Shown here: positions 23,991 to 35,319 of the stretch, in pieces
Layout: every line of letters begins with the position of its first letter
Position numbering within the stretch: position 1 is the first letter of the stretch
NCBI GenBank assembly: GCA_037783545.1
Contig: JBBELK010001097.1
Location: 1 to 64,000, forward strand
DNA: 64,000 bases
Direction: 5' to 3'
Source: Henricia sp. BOLD:AAB3569
Taxonomy: Eukaryota; Echinodermata; Asteroidea; Spinulosida; Echinasteridae
The notes under the pieces: generated by a model
What the model was told of the DNA's origin: nothing
The model's database searches: none
The model's input: the letters and a program-made list of their open reading frames with translations, nothing else
Program-made: the position numbers and the translations under genes

Positions 23991-24589
23991 ATTTTGAATT
24001 CGGTGTTACGTCAGTAACAAGTTTCTGGTTGTGGTTCTGAAAACAGTCCCCTGTAAATAGATCCCTTTCTCCAGCGGCCATGACACGGTGCAAGTTTTTC
24101 ATAATTTTTAAAAGATGTGACAATAAATCCACTAAGTGCCTACTCGACTCGTAAATGACGCACGGTGACAATGTGACTGCCCCCTGTCATGGCCGCTCGT
24201 GCAAAATGTCTTTTCACCGGCCATAGCGTCACCGTGTCATACTTGATATGGCCTCTACACCACTCAACAAAATCAAAACCCCTTTTTCATCATTTTCCAA
24301 TTCTCTGGATAATCGTTTTATTAAGTCGAAATTTATTGTTTTCTTTTGCAGCTGCCGAGACATTTCACGCCATGTGGAAATATATTCCAGATACAAAACT
24401 GTATAAAGAATGCGAAAATAAACAAACAAACAGAGACTGGCGCCTAGAAATGGGATCATGCAAATACCATCCCGGACAACGCGACCGACCTCCGCACCCC
24501 AGAATGCATTATAAAGGTTTACCTGCGCTGCGCACCGTGAAACCTGTATGCTTAAAAACCCATTATTTGCAGTTACCCAAAATTTTACT

Positions 24590-24860
24590 TCACGAGTTGA
24601 CAAGAAAAACCCGAGTAAAAGTTTTGATAGCAATGGTAACAAACACATGATTTTTTCCCGTGTAAAATGGTCCATCTGTGGTAGAAATTGCCAACCGAAT
24701 AAGGTACTTTTTTGTTAATCGTTTGCAAAGATTTGTTTTTTACCATTCATTCAACACAAAAAACAGGCATGGGTTTCATGGATGTCTGAAGTATTACTGC
24801 ATCTATGTGGCTGAAATTTCTACGAGGCAGTTTATCAACATAATCATTTAGTTATGTGAT
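24590..24860 (+). repeat. dispersed repeat R2 (plus copy)
   Basis: It carries GTTTTGATAGCAATGGTAAC, CCCGTGTAAAATGGT, ATTCATTCAACACAAAAAAC and GCATCTATGTGGCTGAAATT in order, as in the other R2 copies. Confidence 0.75.
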
Positions 24861-25410
24861 ACTGTTGTTCCTGTTTTTGAAGTTTTACAATCATGTAATT
24901 TGTCTTCAAAGCCAGTTTTCATGATTTGTAAAAATTAAAAAAACGTATGTCTGTAAACGGTGATTTGAACCATGTGAACTCACAGTGTATGATAAGCTGT
25001 CATTTTTTAAGAAAAGTAGAATTTATCGACAAATGTCAAATTAGCACCTACAGCCTCGTCTTGGATGCAGAGATTACGTCACGCGATTCTTAATTTTCCA
25101 ATTGTGTCACAAAAGAAAGTACCGAGACCCTTGTTTTCGATGACAATTTTAGCGATGGTCGGTGGACAACTGCTTGGGAACACCTTACTTTTTTACTGTA
25201 TACTGCCACCGAAATGAATCGAATGTCGCACAGCCTAGGCCCAGTTTTTGCGACATGCTATAAATCAGAGATCAGCGAGGAATCCAGGCACATGACAGTA
25301 TACCTCGTTACCGCCTGGAAGTTTCGGGTATCACTCTGAGTTACCATAGTAATTTCGTATTTTATTCTGGATCATCCCAGACCGCGCGACATCCGACAGG
25401 GGGCCTCGGT
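24861..25410. other. intergenic, no gene seen
   Basis: Apparently unique. No exon or RNA gene is seen. Confidence 0.45.
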
Positions 25411-25412
25411 AA

Positions 25413-25450
25413 GGGGTGGGGGGAGGGGGAGGGGGGAGGGGTGCGGGGTA
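25413..25450 (+). repeat. G-rich tract, G-quadruplex candidate
   Basis: There are repeated runs of 3-7 G separated by single A or T bases. Confidence 0.8.
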
Positions 25451-25600
25451 GGTCCTTTCGTTTTTAGACTTACTTCAAGTCTGAGATCGCATATACTTCA
25501 CCAATTATGGGAAGTACCCTATATGCATAACTGGTACATTATACACGAAGTCAGACTTGAGGTAAGTCTAAAAACGACAGGATCTAACCCCCGTAGTGGA
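25448..25600. mobile_element. foldback element with TAGACTTAC arms
   Basis: The left arm GGTAGGTCCTTTCGTTTTTAG continues to ACTTACTTCAAGTCTGA. The right arm is its inverse (TCAGACTTGAGGTAAGT... to ...ACGACAGGATCTAACCCCC). The arms are about 40 bp. Confidence 0.7.
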
Positions 25601-25716
25601 TTTCTGCAAAATGTCTTACCGGTACCCCCTGCATCCGACTCATTTCATCAGAACAGGTCACATTTATAGACTTGCGAGCATTTTGAATATACATGTAGCT
25701 GCAGCTCATATGTTTC

Positions 25717-25885
25717 TTAAAGGACCGTGTTCAGATCTTTCCAGAAAATGGACTTCGTTTTAACCTTCATATAAATTACCTTCCCAAAATACTATCCATG
25801 GTAAGAAAACAGGAAGTGGTTGCAGATGGATTTATGGCTGAGCACCGATAGTTCAAAACAACAATGTCAAAAGCTTTGTACCAGA
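25717..25885 (+). mobile_element. MITE family TTAAAGGA, 5' part
   Basis: TTAAAGGACCGTGTTCAGAT, CCAGAAAATGGACTTC and ATACTATCCATGGTAAGAAAA match the start of the element at 58438-58756. Confidence 0.65.
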
Positions 25886-25984
25886 TCAAGAATACTGTTC
25901 ATCAATAAGAAAAAGATAAACCGAACCCAAAAATCAATATTTGATTTTAAAATCCTTTAAATAGTGCTAAAAACACGAAAGTTT

Positions 25985-26380
25985 GAATAAAGAATTTTTA
26001 AAGTGATTATTTTTCTTTGTATACTGTTTATCCCTTTTCGGCCGATGAACCTATACCGGTACTTGTAATCTGGTACAAAGTTATTTCGGACATGGCCGCT
26101 TTGAACCATCGGTTCTCAGACATCCATGAAGGTATTCTGGATTCCTATGTGTTATAAGAAAGAGGACACGGTGATGAAATAGATATTACTTGCCGTTTTG
26201 TTTCCCAGAATTCTCAGTAATTATCCAGTAATTACCAATTTAATCTTTGTTTCCTTTTGTTCTAGGACACCCTGTATGTCATTCGAAAGCTTTACCTTCG
26301 AGAAGCCGAATTTGTACTCAATTTTTTTCGGCCCTGAGTATGCACAGACAACGTCTTTAAATCCTGTATAGCTAAAAAGG
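25985..26380 (+). repeat. dispersed repeat R1, single arm
   Basis: TGGTACAAAG, GACATGGCCGCTTTGAACCA, ATCCATGAAGGTATTCTGGA, AAAGAGGACACGGTGATGAA and TTCTAGGACACCCTGTATGT recur in the arms at 32640-33110, 41905-42165, 42590-42835, 49700-49935, 50230-50510, 54940-55110 and 55140-55395. Confidence 0.85.
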
Positions 26381-26436
26381 AAACCAGATTCCCTGTAATG
26401 TTTTTGTTGTGGGGATCATCCTGAGCAGAGAAGGTT

Positions 26437-26454
26437 GGGGGGGGGGGGGGTGGG
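26437..26454. repeat. poly-G run
   Basis: A G run of about 14, then TGGG. Confidence 0.9.
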
Positions 26455-27860
26455 TGATCGGTAGGGGAGTTGAGTGGGAGTTGAACTGTGCTTGGGGCGT
26501 CTTGAATGTCATCTTCAACCTCTAAATTGGATTCCTGTCATGTCCACCGAGTTCCTCAACATGCGGAGACACAGATCCCTCGTCCTCCGAGATTCTAGAT
26601 CAATTACCCCCTTCGATTTTTTTTCCTTTCTGCGTGCTCCCGAGGCCTATTAAGCGCCAAGCATAATTTGGCCCTCCGAGATAAACTCCGGATCACAATA
26701 AAAACAGTGAAGATGGAAAAAAGGAAGAAAGAAAATCTCTACCGAATTTTGATGATCTAGAAGGGGATGACACTCCAGTAAGATTTTGGCTGTATTGCCA
26801 AAGATCCCCCTTGTGCACAGAGTGGCTTAGTTTAAGAGGCCAGTCGCGCTCAAGACTCAGCAGGAAACTCTGAAAAGCCCCCCAGGGAGAACTTATTCTC
26901 AAGCGCAAACCTCTCCCGACAAAAATCGAACATTTAGGCAAGGGACACTGGCGAGTGTTCGGGCATGAATCGCTTAATCCACGCGTTGTGTGTATTGATG
27001 GCGTAGGCCTAAGCTAGTTTAAAGAAGACTGACCAATACGGCCCGCGGGGAAAAGCATTACATCAGAGCTTATCAACATATTGTTCGTTCAATAATGTGA
27101 GAAAACCAGCCCTCAAGAAAATGATATCGTTTTGTTCTTCAAAAGTTGAAGGAGCCCGTTGTTTCACACCGTAAGCAGAAAGGAAGCTATTACGATTGCC
27201 ACGATTTTAAGTGGTGTAGTATTAACCGTCAGCTCCAGGCGTTCATCTCATTTGGCGGCGAGTCCTGAATCCCGTTTCTTGCAGAGCGCGACAGGATGTC
27301 GGCAGAGGAACGGCCGCGGGGGGAGTCTACGCTTTGCCGCGCTTTCGAATGAGTAATTTGCCGTACATGGATCGCATCCTCTTTTGGCCGATCCCATACA
27401 TGTATAGACACCGTAAAGCGGTGTGCTCAGAAGTCCCTAAAACACAGATTTCCCCCGGGGGATGACACTAAATCATAAAGATGAGTAAAATCGCCATGAT
27501 TTGCGCAATAACACGCGTTTCGCAATGGATCTTGTGACCACGCGGCGAGCAGTCAGATTTCGCCCAGACCGTGTCGGCGTAATTTAGTCGCCTCGCGGTA
27601 CATCCACTCCTAATTGGTCGGAACCAGTCACAAACACACTTAAGGGGAAAATAAACACGAGTAAGACATCTATTCACTTTTTTTCAAATGTCAATATTTT
27701 GTATTTCAGAACCGATCGTTTTCCCCTCGATAATTTGCTTTCTCCGGGCGACATTTTTAACGTGTGAATACAGCTACGCTTATTATGTATAACGACTCTG
27801 TTGCCTGATGTTACATGATAGCAATTAGATAATTTTATACAAAATAAACCAATGAACTCG
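26455..27860. other. intergenic; CpG-rich 27220-27640
   Basis: No gene is seen. The CpG-rich part (GAACGGCCGCGGGGGGAGTC) is unique and could be regulatory. Nothing more specific can be said. Confidence 0.35.
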
Positions 27861-27869
27861 TAATTTGTC

Positions 27870-27924
27870 ACCCTACTGTACAATTCGCAAATAGAATGAA
27901 TTTCGATCCACGTGGCTGTAGAAA
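27870..27924 (+). repeat. 55-bp duplicated segment, copy 1
   Basis: It is nearly identical (one visible difference) to 29983-30037, running from CCCTACTGTACAATT to CACGTGGCTGTAGAAA. Confidence 0.9.
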
Positions 27925-28239
27925 CATTTTTAAGAAAAGCAATGAAAAGACCACAGTTAGGGATCATAAAATTAAATCTAAATAAACTGAACACAATGTA
28001 GAAGAGGTGGACATGTCATTATTTTATGTGGTTTGTATACGCTCCCACTCTTTTAACTTTTAAACGGCAAATTGCATTAATTGATAATCATTACTCCCAG
28101 CAAAATAAAATTATTTCTAGTCGTTAACAAATGTTAATGTTATCTGGGGGCGGTCAGCTTATTGACACTTGAATATAGACACCGAAATTACAGGTAGTGT
28201 ACATGATTGGTATGGTAGACTGTTAAAAACAGCGTGATT

Positions 28240-28700
28240 TCCACTGGTAATTGAAAGCCTATGTCGAGAAAACTACCTTATAGAAATTTCAGCCACATAC
28301 AGTTGAAGTCAGAAGTATAAATACATGTTCACCCAAAATGGTAAACAGGACTACCCGAACCATTGCAAGGTGTATACAAGCTATGTTTTAAGTACTGCAT
28401 GCACGTGAGGAATTCCACAAAATCAATAATTTAGTAAAGACTGTTACAAAAATGGTGTAAGCACACCAGTTTTAACACTTGGTTGCACACAGTTGTATTT
28501 ATACTGCTGACTTCAACTGTAGATGCAGTAATACTCGAGAAAACCTGAACAATCCAAGCATGTTTTTTTGTGCATGAATGAATGGCTCAAAAAATCGACT
28601 ACAGGCGATCTTTGGAGATTCAAATAGTTTTGTCATTTTTCTCATGAATGGGGGCACTTGATAACAAGTAAGCTAAAAGATAACAATTCAGACTTTTTTA
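28240..28700 (-). repeat. dispersed repeat R2, split by a MITE
   Basis: ...AGAAATTTCAGCCACATA (left) and GATGCAGTAATACT... (right) are contiguous in the R2 copy at 42311-42345. Confidence 0.8.
28300..28519. mobile_element. Tc1/mariner-type MITE with TA duplication
   Basis: The 220-bp element starts CAGTTGAAGTCAGAAGTATA and ends with its inverse. The inverted ends are about 26 bp with one mismatch. TA is present on both sides (28298-28299 and 28520-28521). CAGTTGAAGTC is the classic terminus of Tc1-like transposons. It has no transposase. Confidence 0.92.
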
Positions 28701-28769
28701 GGGTAATTACCAAACATGTAGACTACCTTTAAAGGTAAAGTGCCTATACCTATGCTCAATGCCGAATAA

Positions 28770-28945
28770 GCAGCCGAAGTGTGACGTTAGTTGCCATGGT
28801 AGTTGGATCTAAACATGATGGCCGTCGGAAAAAGTACCGTTGCAAAAGCACAGGGACACGGTTCAGTGACTTTTAGTGTAGAGCCATTGCTTATAGGCAA
28901 CTATCAAAAGATGACGTATTCACTTCGGCAGTCTATAGACCACTA
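28770..28945. mobile_element. GCCGAAGTG-family MITE, second copy
   Basis: It runs from CAGCCGAAGTGTGACGT to GATGACGTATTCACTTCGGC and matches 3925-4054, including TTGCCATGG and GCACAGGGA. A related AAGCGTGACGTCAGTTGCCA segment follows at 28950. Confidence 0.75.
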
Positions 28946-29171
28946 AAGCGTGACGTCAGTTGCCATGGTACTTGGGTCTGAACATTCGCTGGTAATCTGA
29001 AACGTCACTGTTAAAGAGCAGGGAACAGTTTGCTCTTCAGATTCGTTGTTCCACAGGAATTCGGCAAATTAGTGCGGATATACCCTCTAAATGAAACGTT
29101 TAGTCTGCAAATGTATGACACACTCCTCCAAAGAATTCTCTGCGCCCTGGTTTCAGCAATCCAACGGCCTT

Positions 29172-29375
29172 CTTGAAGTTTGGCGGAACAAAAAGAGGGC
29201 GCAATTTCATTTTTTCAAGTTTTCTCTTTAAGTTTTAAAAACTTTGATTTACCTGTTGTAATTTAATAAAATAAATAAGTGCAATTTTAAAATTAAATGC
29301 CGTTATGTTACATTTACTCCGAATCCACACCCAAATCAAAGCGCGCCCTATCTAATGTGTCCGCCGTATGCATAG
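29172..29375. mobile_element. short TIR element, copy 2
   Basis: The ends GGCGGAACAAAAAGAGGGCG and GCGCCCTATCTAATGTGTCC are inverted. It is related to 6838-7065. Confidence 0.6.
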
Positions 29376-31155
29376 AGTTAGATATAGAAAACTAGAGTGC
29401 GCACTCCAAATACATGATGTGCCGATATGGACGCCGCCATTTTGGCTTAACGCTATGGGTGGCTCGAGAGCAAAGCTGTGTTGCCCACTTTGCACTCATA
29501 GCGCGCGTTAAGCAAAAAGGCTAATGGCAAGATCGAGAAATGTCTAGGTTTGGCCGATTCCAAACATTTGTGTAGTCGATTCAGATCTCACTTAGAAATC
29601 GAAATTACATTCGGATTCAATCCCATTTAAAAAAACAGTTGGCACTAAGATCAAGAAGATAAAATAAACAATGTAAAATTCCTGGAATTTGGTAATATCT
29701 GTGTCAATTCACATTCAAAAATCGATGTGTACTTCCTGGAATCGCCAAGAGAATAGGAATCGATTCCTCCACAATAAGGAATCGCAATTTCGCCGTCCTG
29801 AACTTGGAATTACCAATCGACATAAAAAAGGATTCGCCCAAGCGCAGGGCAACAATTATAACAGCAAACTGAAGTTTGACCAGAGTCCCTCCAAGAATGA
29901 ATATTATACCCGTTAATCGATGGACTCTATAGTCGAACTCTAATTAGCGTTTTGCTTGTATAACATTTGCAAAATGGCTGGTACCCTACTGTACAATTTG
30001 CAAATAGAATGAATTTCGATCCACGTGGCTGTAGAAATATTACTATGCTGTTGTTGCTACGTGGTGCATGCGTGGTGCACAGTCTGGTTGCTTTATGCCA
30101 TTTTCTCCTACGGTGAACATGGTATATATTAAAGGGGGTATACGTCAGTACACCAAATGCTTTTCATGTGAAACACGCAACATGCTAATTATAGTTTAGC
30201 TTGAACTTGCAAGTCCATGCTCTGCAAGTCGAGACTCTTACATGGGCATGGAGCAAATTTGCACAATGTACGTATCAGCTAATTTGACAAAACTTCGAGC
30301 TGAAAATTTACGCTTCAATCCTCAGGTCATAAATAACTTTGTTTTCTAATTCTAGCGGTACCAATCAAGAATAACTATAGGCCTACACAGTTGAATTAAG
30401 AATCCAATGATGCCATTATTGTATATTTCAGATAAATCAATTTTTTAATGATTGTAAAATTGACAGCGATTTATATTTTTCATAATACATTTCCATTCAT
30501 CATTTTATCCTTTAAATAAATTTTGCATTATTTTTTAAGCTACATAACAAAATCATGAATACTATGCCAACTTAAACAAGTTTATAAAATTTGCTGATTC
30601 CGAAGTTAAGTATTGTTTTTTTTGCTGTACTGCTAAAGTCAAGAGAGAACGGCGTCTCAGATTTACAAAAGGCGATCAAATATATCGAGGAAAACTAGAT
30701 TCCACGGACAAATATTATTCTTTGTCGGGTGCATGGTGGCTAGCGGGTAAAAGGTGACATGTTTGGGCGGGCGTGTGTGACTTGCAGGCTGGATAAATAC
30801 GTCCTCTTTGTTCGCTCGGTCGACTGATCATTGTGAGACCGAAAAAAAGTCAACCCTCTTCTCGTTTTATGGGCTTATAACTCACAAAGGGGGAGTAAAG
30901 GAGGGGTGTTAAGGAACAATGATCAGTTCGGGCAGGCAATAGAGGGGCTTAGTGGCTTACTCCAAAAGTCAAACACAAAACTCTTCATCCAAAGCAAAAT
31001 AGAAAGATGAAATTTGCAAGGGGTATCCTTATTTGGTTCTTGGTCTTTGTAATGGAATATAATAAATAACTGTACTAAATTGTCGACTTAATTCAAATGG
31101 CACTTTGATCTATTGATCCCCGACACCTGGCCAGTATTTTTGCCACGCCGACAAT
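29376..31155. other. intergenic with small repeat pieces
   Basis: No gene is seen. It contains the 55-bp duplicate (29983-30037) and a reversed repeat E fragment (30050-30125). The remainder is unique and A+T-rich. Confidence 0.45.
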
Positions 31156-31159
31156 AAGA

Positions 31160-31255
31160 GATGCACTTATTATAATCGGATGAGAATAAAACGGTCTTTA
31201 ATCACACAGACGGATTGCGTTTTTGTAAACTTAGACGGCCTCAAACAAAATGATG
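31160..31255 (+). repeat. dispersed repeat F, copy 2
   Basis: Matches 23896-23990. Confidence 0.8.
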
Positions 31256-31472
31256 GTGACAATATTATTCATCTACGAACACATCCATTTAAATGTCTGC
31301 CACTTACTTCCCAGATAAATCGAAAGGAAGAAAAGGTACCCCTTCGTACACAGTACAAATGTAATCTGCAGAAAACGATCTCGACAAAAGCCGCCAAAAT
31401 TGAATCTTATACAAAGTTCAGGAGTAAGCCGTTGTTGGCGCACTTCGAATTAATAAACACTAACGTTCCCAC

Positions 31473-31667
31473 TTAAAGGACGGAGCGTGATCAGATCACA
31501 CTTTTGAGCCTCCCGTTTTTCCATGAGTGTTGAGATTTTGATACCATATCATGTGTCATGTTTTTCTCATTACCATTCTCAAATTCGTGTTCTCAATCCA
31601 TATACAGTATGATTGTTAAGTTAGAAAGAAATCCATTTTCTGGAAAAATCTGAACACGTTCCTTTAA
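31473..31667 (-). mobile_element. MITE family TTAAAGGA, short complete copy
   Basis: It starts TTAAAGGACGGAGCGTGATC and ends ...TCTGAACACGTTCCTTTAA. The ends are inverted and internal text matches the reverse of 58438-58756. It is internally deleted relative to that copy. Confidence 0.8.
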
Positions 31668-31879
31668 TTTAAAATCAAAATTTTTAAATTGTAATCGGAT
31701 CTCACAAAGACCAGAAAGATATTTTTGCTGACAGCCTGTGATAAATCCCTTTTGGTCAGCATTTGGCTAGACGATTCAAATTTACTTGTGATGTGGAATA
31801 CTTTAAAAGGATGCTCTAAAACATCGCTTCTAATGTTAACACAGTGTCGTGAACCTGAGAACAGAATTTGAGAAGTGGT

Positions 31880-32410
31880 CAAACACATTGTATATTCTAC
31901 TACGTGTCAGAAAAAAACATGTCCTACTTTTGATTCTAAATAACTTTACCCATAATTTCACATCATGCAAACAAGGCTTGATAAATTTTATTGAGCGAGT
32001 TTCATCGGTTTTTACTAAGAGGGTGAGCTTTTTTAGCCATACGAAAAAAAAAGTCAATTTCCGAATTCGACTTGGCCTCCTCCAATGTCGATACACGCTG
32101 GAGATTGGTGGAATGTGCATGCTGGAGCCAAAAGCTTCAGAAGAAATGCAGGATCACCCCTAATGTTATTGCAAACCATCTTGATCGTTACACGCCACTC
32201 AACAAGAGGTGCAAAGGGACACCAGACATAGACAATTGCCTTTCGTGTGGCTTTTAAATCTCACCCTCTTGTCCAAAACTGATGAAACTCACTCAATAAA
32301 ATGTGTCGGGCCTTGTTTACATGATGTGGAAATTTGGTTTAAATTCGTTGGAAAGAGAAAAAGTTATTTAATATCAAAAGTATAGGACATGGTTTTTGTT
32401 TACACGTAGT
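31880..32410 (+). repeat. dispersed repeat A, uninterrupted copy
   Basis: Matches 5208-5985 without the 230-bp insertion of that copy. Confidence 0.8.
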
Positions 32411-32639
32411 ACTGTACATATGTTTCTCAATGATCGCTGTGTACCCAAACTGTCTGCCTTATACAGCACACAGTGTAGAGTTGCTAGATAAACCTGGTAC
32501 AAATACAACTCCTCCAGAGACTTGATTAACACAAAGGCATATTTCCAAAAAGGTAGGAAATATTTGAATTTTAAAACATGTTTTACGTTCTACAGGATGT
32601 CCTAGAATAAAAAGATCGATAATAACTTTAAAAATCCTG

Positions 32640-33110
32640 TATTCAACCATAAACATTCATGTGAAAGAATTTTTAAGTGATTGTTATTATTTTTGTTCTT
32701 GAAGGTATATATATGACAGGATTGACAATTGAAAGATGAATTTAGAAGAAAAGATAAATTGTTCTGTTTATCCTTTGTACCAGAATCTGGTACAAAGCTA
32801 TTTCTGACATGGTTGCTTTAAACCATTGGTTGCTCAGTCATCCATGAAGGTATTCTGGATTGCATGGTGTCATAAGAAAGAGGACACGTGATGAAACGGA
32901 TAGTACTTGCCGTTATTTTTTCAAAATTCTCAGTATAATTACCCAGCAATTAGCAATTTAGTATAGGGGGCTTTTCCAAATATCGGCTTCGTCTCCGTCT
33001 CCGTCTCCGTCTCCATAGGGTTTACATGGAGCCGGAGCCTGAGCCTGAGCCCAAGTCGAGATTTGGAAAAAGGCCCATGTTTTTTTTTTCTAGAACACCC
33101 TGTATAGCAC
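32640..33110 (+). repeat. dispersed repeat R1 arm with nested hairpin MITE
   Basis: This is an R1 arm (TGGTACAAAG...GGACACGTGATGAAA...TTCTAGAACACCCTGTATAG) interrupted at 32966-33077. Confidence 0.8.
32966..33077. mobile_element. 113-bp hairpin MITE, copy 2
   Basis: Reverse orientation of 23408-23520, with the same hexamer-repeat arms (GTCTCC repeats left, GAGCCT repeats right) and TTTTCCAAAT ends. Confidence 0.85.
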
Positions 33111-33341
33111 CCAGTGTCAATTCACTAAATGAACCTGATTATAATTCCTTCAAGACTTGATTACTGCAAATACATGTTACCACTGGAGGTGAATATAATG
33201 TTGTACGTTCTACATTGATGCCTGGTTTGGCTTGCCTGGAAAAGTCTTCTCAAAATATCTGTCCCGCCGTTGTGGGAGCTAGCATCAAGACAAAAAGCAC
33301 GGACGGTTTTAGCTGTACCGGAAGCACGTGCAACGAGTCGA

Positions 33342-33347
33342 TTTAAT
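33342..33347 (-). terminator. candidate poly(A) signal ATTAAA for nkx2-2
   Basis: ATTAAA on the minus strand lies about 330 bases after the nkx2-2 stop codon. I saw no AATAAA on that strand between the stop and this point. The 3' UTR may be longer. Confidence 0.3.
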
Positions 33348-33674
33348 GTATCATTACCTACGAATGCGATGCGCACCGCCACACGCAGGTGCTTGTGGAG
33401 AGCCTTTCTTGGCGTTTAAGCTCCTGGTTGATCGAGCCCGAAGCACGCTGCATGGACAGATGGGTGTCCCTGCAGCCCATGAATGGAGCGTCTATCAGGC
33501 GGAAAGGTCGACGCTGAACATCGTCAAGGATCACTGGTAAAGACCTCGAGAAGCTTCCTCTATGTTGATCTATCTTTCTAATGGAACAACGTTAAAAATG
33601 TACACGTTCTGTCGATAGACTCGGTGCGTATCCGATTCTTATGAACAAGTACGCTGACAGACTGTCAAGAGCCC

Positions 33675-34372
33675 TCACCAAGTCCAGGGCTGCGCCATGG
33701 AGCCTGAATATTGCATATTATTGGACATGCCTGAGAAGGTACTGTAACTGCTGTAGGGCGCGGCAGCGTAGCTGCATTGGGAGGGATAAGCCTGCATATG
33801 CTGCAGCGGTGGAGGAGCCGTGGAGCCTGCTGTAGCGATCATCTCATGATGTGACTTAGGACCCATACACTGCCCCGCGGCCATGGCGGCAGCACTAGCT
33901 GCTCCGTTCATACCGGCACCGCACGGCTTGCCATCCCGGACTAAGACCGGCACAGCCACACGCCGAGGCGATGGCAGCGGGTTCATGTCCAGTCCCTTCT
34001 CCTGCCGTGACCGCTTCAGCTTGTACCGGTGGTTCTGGAACCAAATCTTGACCTGAGTCGGCGTCAATCGGATGATGCTCGCCAGGTGCTCTCGCTCCGG
34101 GGCTGATAGGTACCGCTGCTGGCGGAACCGCCTCTCCAGTTCGTAGGTCTGCGCCTTGGAGAACAACACCCGTCGTTTCCTCTTCTTGGGTGGGTCTGAG
34201 GACGAGGAATCCTGGTTGGCCGAGTCTTCGTCCTCGCTTCCGCTACCGCTCAGGTTGCCGTTGGTGATGTCCGTAGTAACGGCCGTCTTACTGGAAGCTG
34301 TGGTGGTGTTCGCGGTACTGGAAGTCGTTTTGGCTGAAGTTGAGTTCGGTGAGTTTGCCGCCTGGCCAAGAG
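33675..34372 (-). CDS. nkx2-2: nkx2-2 exon 2: homeodomain, NK2-specific domain, C-terminus
   Basis: This is the second coding exon of an NK2-class homeodomain transcription factor, a nuclear DNA-binding protein. In vertebrates Nkx2.2 patterns the ventral neural tube and endocrine pancreas and acts largely as a Groucho-dependent repressor. Joined to exon 1 it gives a 315-residue protein (human about 273). Residues 84-146 are Ser/Thr-rich and then acidic. The homeodomain is residues 147-206, with [16 protein letters not shown] in helix 1 and [10 protein letters not shown] in helix 3: Trp48, Asn51 and the NK2 hallmark Tyr54, which favours CAAGTG-type sites. The NK2-specific domain [16 protein letters not shown] is residues 219-234. 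An Ala/Met-rich stretch follows, then a Tyr/Ser-rich tail ending in PWTW, close to the vertebrate QQWTW. The stop is TGA at 33675-33677. The acceptor AG is at 34373-34374 on the minus strand (tttatgaag, then ctcttggc). It is the only nearby AG that keeps the phase-1 frame of exon 1. [17 protein letters not shown] excludes Nkx2.1, which has QAQVYELERRFKQQKYL. Confidence 0.97.
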
Positions 34373-34559
34373 CTTCATAAATTGAAAACATAGATGAAAA
34401 GAACAACTTAAACAAAGGAAACGCATTGCAACAGTTAACATATTCCCAGTAGTCACTGTCCCTAGGTATAACTCGCCACTTCCTTTCTACCGTATACACG
34501 CTGAGTTTACTCTTAAATTAGTGGGGGAAAAGCAAACCAATGCGACGCAGGTATACTGG

Positions 34560-35045
34560 TTTTTCTTGGCTGAGTAAATTGACAGAAGACATCAATATAC
34601 AAGTCAGGTTGCTTAAACAGCGAGCGGAGTCAATCCGTCAGGGCCAGTCCTGACGTTTACCGAACGTGAACAGCATAATACTGGGAGGTCGGACCGATTT
34701 CAATTCACAACACATTACCGTCATCATGACGCGGGAGAGACGGGGAGCTAGCCATCCTTCCGCCTGATGGATCGTCAGGACCTCATAACCAAATTCAGAA
34801 CGATCTTTTATTCTAGTCTTTTTTGTTTTCTTCTTTTTCTACAGCGATCAAGCATCGCACGGTCGCCGGTGTCATCCGGCAGGGCACAGGGCAAGCTCCG
34901 CTCCGCTCTGCGTTGTTTGCTCAACGCTCGCAAACACAATTAATTAGGAAACGAGCACAAAAGCGATCATTTACAGACGGAATTTGTGGGAAATTTGGAA
35001 TGAAATTACGGGATGTCCGCAAGACAACATCACTCCCGTAAGGAC
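34560..35045. promoter_or_regulatory. candidate intronic control region (unique, CpG-rich)
   Basis: This non-repetitive stretch inside nkx2-2 intron 1 is richer in CpG than the rest of the intron and matches no other part of the window that I noticed. First introns of developmental homeobox genes often hold enhancers, so a control role is inferred. No specific binding-site architecture was proven. Confidence 0.3.
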
Positions 35046-35319
35046 CCTTCGACGGCACTAACTGTGAAATTTAGTTTTTGTGACAAGTGCAAATTTCTAA
35101 TGGTCAATTTAAATTGTAACAGTAAAAATCTCGGAGACGACACACAATACCTCTTGCACAATATTTAGGCCAATTTCCTGTTTTCTTTGTTTTTAAAGGT
35201 ATATTGACCTCTGTGCCAACATTTGTCGTGTGGAAAACGAAATAAAATACATGTAAACAAGATGTTAAAGCCTTGCCATGTTAAAGCTTTACCATCCATT
35301 ACAGCCCCAACACATCATT

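Noticed and set aside
24189-24675. Overlapping 150-codon frames on both strands
   Set aside because: They run into repeat R2, and no domain is recognised.
34373-34499. Open frame extending exon 2 upstream to an ATG at 34499
   Set aside because: It runs through the intron end. The extension has no NK2 similarity, and the acceptor at 34373 with phase 1 fits exon 1 exactly.
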